Shown here: piece after piece, positions 13,654 to 15,567 of the stretch
How the letters are laid out: every line of letters starts with the position of its first letter
How positions within the stretch are numbered: position 1 is the first letter of the stretch
Assembly: GCA_019419405.1 (NCBI GenBank)
Contig: DYAA01000150.1
Location: 1 to 15,567 of the forward strand
Direction: 5' to 3'
Origin: Collinsella sp.
Lineage (GTDB): Bacteria; Actinomycetota; Coriobacteriia; Coriobacteriales; Coriobacteriaceae
Length of the DNA: 15,567 nucleotides
Made by a program: the position numbers and the translations under genes
The notes under the pieces: generated by a model
The model's database searches: none
What the model saw: the letters and a program-made list of their open reading frames with translations, nothing else
Told to the model about the DNA's origin: nothing

Positions 13654-15108
13654 CTAGCGCACCCCCTTCAGCGGTCCCTCGACCAACCAAGATCCGGCAT
13701 CTTCCAACAGCACTTCGCTGGGGTCGCAGCCCAGCTCTCGGGCAAGAATCGCCACCACACGGCTCTGGCAAAAGCCGCTTTGGCACCGACCCATGCCGGT
13801 ACGACAGCGGCGCTTGACACCTTCGACCGAAATTGCACCCGGGCGGCGCCGAATCGCGGCCACAATCTCGGCCTCGGGCACAGTCTCGCAGCGGCAGACA
13901 ATCTGCCCCCACGCGGGATCGGACTCAATGAGTTCTTCCTTGCGCGTAAGCGGCGCGCGGTCAAAGTCGTCCGGCGCGCGGCGAATTGGGTTCCAGTCAG
14001 CCCGCTCGTGCAGTTTCACGCCCGCCTCACGCATCACAAGCTCCATGTGCTCGGCAATGGCCGGCGCGCTTGCCACACCCGGCGACTGAATGCCCGCCGC
14101 CTGGAAAAGCCCCGGCACCACGGCCGACTGTCCAATAAAGAAGTCGTTCGTTCCCTGAATGACCGGACGCCCGCCGGCAAACGCGCGCACCACGCGGCGC
14201 GTATCCAGATCGGGCACCAGCTTGCGCGCGCCGCTCAGCAGCGCGTTCACATCGCTCGCATAGGTCTGCGTGTCGCCCGGCTCGCGCACGGCGGCCGTCG
14301 CGGCGATCACGGTGTTGCCGTGCACGGTGCCCGTCACGATAACGCCCTTCGACACCGGCGTCGGCACGGGGTAGAGCGGCATGAGCGTGCGCGGCTCCTT
14401 GTCCAGCACCACGATGTTGCCCTGACGCCAGACCATCTGGAACTCCTCGGCGCCCGCCATATGCGAGATGTCGGCGGCGCCGTTGCCCGCGGCGTTGATC
14501 AGGTAACGGCAGCGCACGTTGCCAGCGGGCGTCGCCAGCGTAAAGCGCGCGTCGTCGCCCGAGCCCGCAACTTCAATCGCCTCCACGGGTGCGGAGCGCA
14601 TAAACGTCACCCCGTTGGCCACGGCGTTCTCCAGCGCGGCGATGGCAACCTCAAACGGGTCGACAAACCCAGTCGAGGGGCACCACAACGCGCACGTTGC
14701 AGAGGCACTGGCGCGCGGCTCAAGTTCGTGGATGCGGTCGGGGCCGATAATCGACAGCTCGGGCACGCCGTTCGCCAGGCCGTTGCTGCGCAGCTTCTCC
14801 AGCTGTGCGCGGTCTTCGTCGTTAAAGCCCAACACCATCGACCCGGTGCGGCGGAACAGAAAGCCCAGCTCCTGCGCCCACGTACCGTACAACTCGCAGC
14901 CACGGGCGTTGACCTGCGCCTTTACGGTGCCCGGCACCGGATCGTAGCCAGCGTGTACCAGGCCGCCGTTGGCCTTCGACGCGCCCAGCGCAATATCGTT
15001 AGCCGCCTCGACCACGCAAATGGACAGGTCATAGCGCGCGAGCTGCCGCGCGATGGCGCATCCGGTGATGCCCGCGCCGACAATCGCGATATCAAACGTT
15101 TCTGTCAC
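13654..15108 (-). CDS. GlpA-like FAD-dependent oxidoreductase with C-terminal BFD [2Fe-2S] domain
   Basis: A 484-aa protein, first gene of the operon. The N-terminal DAO-type FAD domain has GAGITG at residues 11-16, and ASKANGGLVHAGYD (43-56) is typical of anaerobic glycerol-3-phosphate dehydrogenase-like proteins. The C-terminal BFD-type domain contains CRCETV (C405, C407), then TGMGRCQSGFC (C442, C447), plus an extra C435. The likely reaction is oxidation of glycerol-3-phosphate or a related 2-hydroxy acid, with electrons passed through FAD and [2Fe-2S] to the partner flavoprotein. No glpK or glpF is visible to confirm this. The start is GTG at 15108, favoured by GGGAGG a few bases upstream on the minus strand; MTETFDIAIVGAG then begins directly at the first beta strand. 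A perfect palindrome (15126-15140) lies in the leader and could bind a repressor. Confidence 0.87.
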   Translation of the reverse strand: MTETFDIAIVGAGITGCAIARQLARYDLSICVVEAANDIALGASKANGGLVHAGYDPVPGTVKAQVNARGCELYGTWAQELGFLFRRTGSMVLGFNDEDRAQLEKLRSNGLANGVPELSIIGPDRIHELEPRASASATCALWCPSTGFVDPFEVAIAALENAVANGVTFMRSAPVEAIEVAGSGDDARFTLATPAGNVRCRYLINAAGNGAADISHMAGAEEFQMVWRQGNIVVLDKEPRTLMPLYPVPTPVSKGVIVTGTVHGNTVIAATAAVREPGDTQTYASDVNALLSGARKLVPDLDTRRVVRAFAGGRPVIQGTNDFFIGQSAVVPGLFQAAGIQSPGVASAPAIAEHMELVMREAGVKLHERADWNPIRRAPDDFDRAPLTRKEELIESDPAWGQIVCRCETVPEAEIVAAIRRRPGAISVEGVKRRCRTGMGRCQSGFCQSRVVAILARELGCDPSEVLLEDAGSWLVEGPLKGVR

Positions 15109-15125
15109 AGTGCCTCCCAGACGAG

Positions 15126-15140
15126 TTGACAGGCTGTCAA
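15126..15140. promoter_or_regulatory. Perfect palindrome TTGACAG-G-CTGTCAA, candidate operator
   Basis: This 7-1-7 perfect inverted repeat is centred 25 bp upstream of the GTG start of the GlpA-like gene. Size and symmetry fit a dimeric transcription regulator site. On the plus strand TTGACA (15126-15131) plus TATCCT (15147-15152) also resembles a promoter with a short 15-bp spacer. The two readings are not exclusive. Confidence 0.5.
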
Positions 15141-15212
15141 TAAGACTATCCTACGGTCTACACACCCCCAGCGCGGCGGCAATGCGGCGAACAGCCCCGC
15201 AACACCCGCCAA

Positions 15213-15258
15213 CGGCAGACGAGGGGAGACCCAGCAACGTCGACAAGCTCGTCTGCCG
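15213..15258. repeat. 11-bp perfect inverted repeat
   Basis: CGGCAGACGAG (15213-15223) and CTCGTCTGCCG (15248-15258) are perfect reverse complements separated by 24 nt. It lies between the candidate operator and the alternating repeat array. Confidence 0.65.
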
Positions 15259-15272
15259 ACAGCTACGGCAAA

Positions 15273-15420
15273 CGTTCGTCTCGATCTGTAACAGTTAACT
15301 GATGATTTGGGTTCTAGATGTTACAGATTGAGACGTTAGTCTGGCGCCCCTTCCGTTCGTCTCAATCTGTAACATCTAGGCCCGGATTCCGCTCCCACCT
15401 GTTACAGATTGAGATGTTTG
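15273..15420. repeat. Four ~22-bp copies in alternating orientation, about 42 bp apart
   Basis: The copies are 15273-15294 (CGTTCGTCTCGATCTGTAAC...), 15314-15335 (inverted), 15358-15379 and 15399-15420 (inverted). Copies 2 and 3 are perfect reverse complements over 22 bp. Copies 1 and 4 share a core like TCTCAATCTGTAACA with a few changes. The gaps are 19, 22 and 19 bp with unrelated sequence. There are only four units and orientation alternates, so this is not a CRISPR array. It could be a set of protein-binding sites, or a pair of RNA hairpins. Confidence 0.85.
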
Positions 15421-15489
15421 TGTCCGCGGTTGATTTCCGATCTCAGCCGAACACATTGAGCAAATAGGCCGTTCCCGCACCTAGCCGAA

Positions 15490-15527
15490 CGCCCCCGCGG
15501 CCCTCCCGGGGCCCGGGGGCGGCATTT
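15490..15527 (+). terminator. Strong GC-rich Rho-independent terminator on the plus strand
   Basis: CGCCCCCG (15490-15497) pairs with CGGGGGCG (15514-15521). Inside it GGCCC (15499-15503) pairs with GGGCC (15509-15513), with one bulged base and a 5-nt loop, and GCATTTTCCC follows. No plus-strand gene precedes it in the window, so it ends an unannotated RNA or serves as a leader attenuator for a gene starting at the right edge. Confidence 0.65.
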
Positions 15528-15567
15528 TCCCAGTTGAAGGAACGGTGGAGATGTGTTTCGATGGGTC

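Larger units (their letters stand above)
15109..15567. other. Gene-free stretch upstream of the FAD operon, rich in inverted repeats
   Basis: No supported gene was seen over about 440 bp. It contains the 7-1-7 palindrome, an 11-bp inverted repeat, the four-copy alternating repeat, and a GC-rich terminator. At the extreme right edge GAAGG (15536-15540) and GTGGAG (15545-15550) precede ATG codons at 15551 and 15561. A plus-strand gene may start there, but too little is present to call it. Confidence 0.7.

Noticed and set aside
12940..15129. A 729-codon open frame on the plus strand opposite the two FAD oxidoreductase genes
   Set aside because: Its protein is Arg/His/Ala-rich with no motif, and it lies wholly antisense to two well-supported flavoprotein genes; it is a by-product of GC-rich codon bias.
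15273..15420. CRISPR array
   Set aside because: Only four units, alternating orientation, imperfect identity, short gaps and no cas gene in the window.
15160..15530. Retron-type non-coding RNA
   Set aside because: Inverted repeats are present, but no reverse transcriptase is visible and the alternating repeats do not form the usual msr/msd layout; the sequence to the right would be needed.

Overview
The window looks like chromosomal DNA from a gut-type actinobacterium of the class Coriobacteriia, most likely Collinsella or a close relative. This is judged by eye from the GC-rich coding DNA, the protein flavour, an LAETG (LAXTG-type) cell-wall sorting signal, and intergenic spaces packed with short palindromic repeats. 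No database search was possible, so the genus is an inference.

Layout. Positions 1-1869 (+) hold the 3' two thirds of valS, followed by a large nested hairpin. Positions 2150-3493 (+) hold folC, preceded by a terminator-like hairpin in its leader and followed by a 25-bp-arm palindrome. Positions 3741-10187 (+) hold one very long reading frame for a secreted, wall-anchored repeat protein: signal peptide, about 22 Big_4-type Ig-like domains, one Big_2-type domain, a Lys-rich stalk and LAETG plus a membrane anchor. The frame is broken by a single in-frame TAG at 4404-4406, so it appears as a 221-aa exported N-terminal piece and a 1921-codon downstream piece. The right part is on the minus strand: an M24 (Xaa-Pro-type) metallopeptidase at 10530-11618, then a tightly packed three-gene operon read from 15108 down to 11907. 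That operon encodes a GlpA-like FAD oxidoreductase with a BFD-type [2Fe-2S] tail, a second FAD/NAD(P) oxidoreductase, and a small Cys-rich DUF1667 protein. It probably forms a flavin/iron-sulfur complex that oxidises glycerol-3-phosphate or a similar hydroxy-acid in an anaerobe.

The intergenic DNA is the unusual part. A palindrome with 25-bp arms occurs twice (3508-3574, 11732-11798). A 24-25-bp 'GCCCCGTCCC...AATTAGCT' element occurs five times: once on each side of the adhesin in inverted orientation, and three times in tandem at 11832-11904. Upstream of the FAD operon lie a perfect 7-1-7 palindrome 17 nt from the start codon, an 11-bp inverted repeat, four 22-bp copies of one sequence in alternating orientation about 42 bp apart, and a strong plus-strand terminator hairpin with no plus-strand gene in front of it.

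No complete new defence or mobile system is visible. The best leads are the amber codon that splits an otherwise intact giant surface protein, and the alternating repeat array at 15273-15420.
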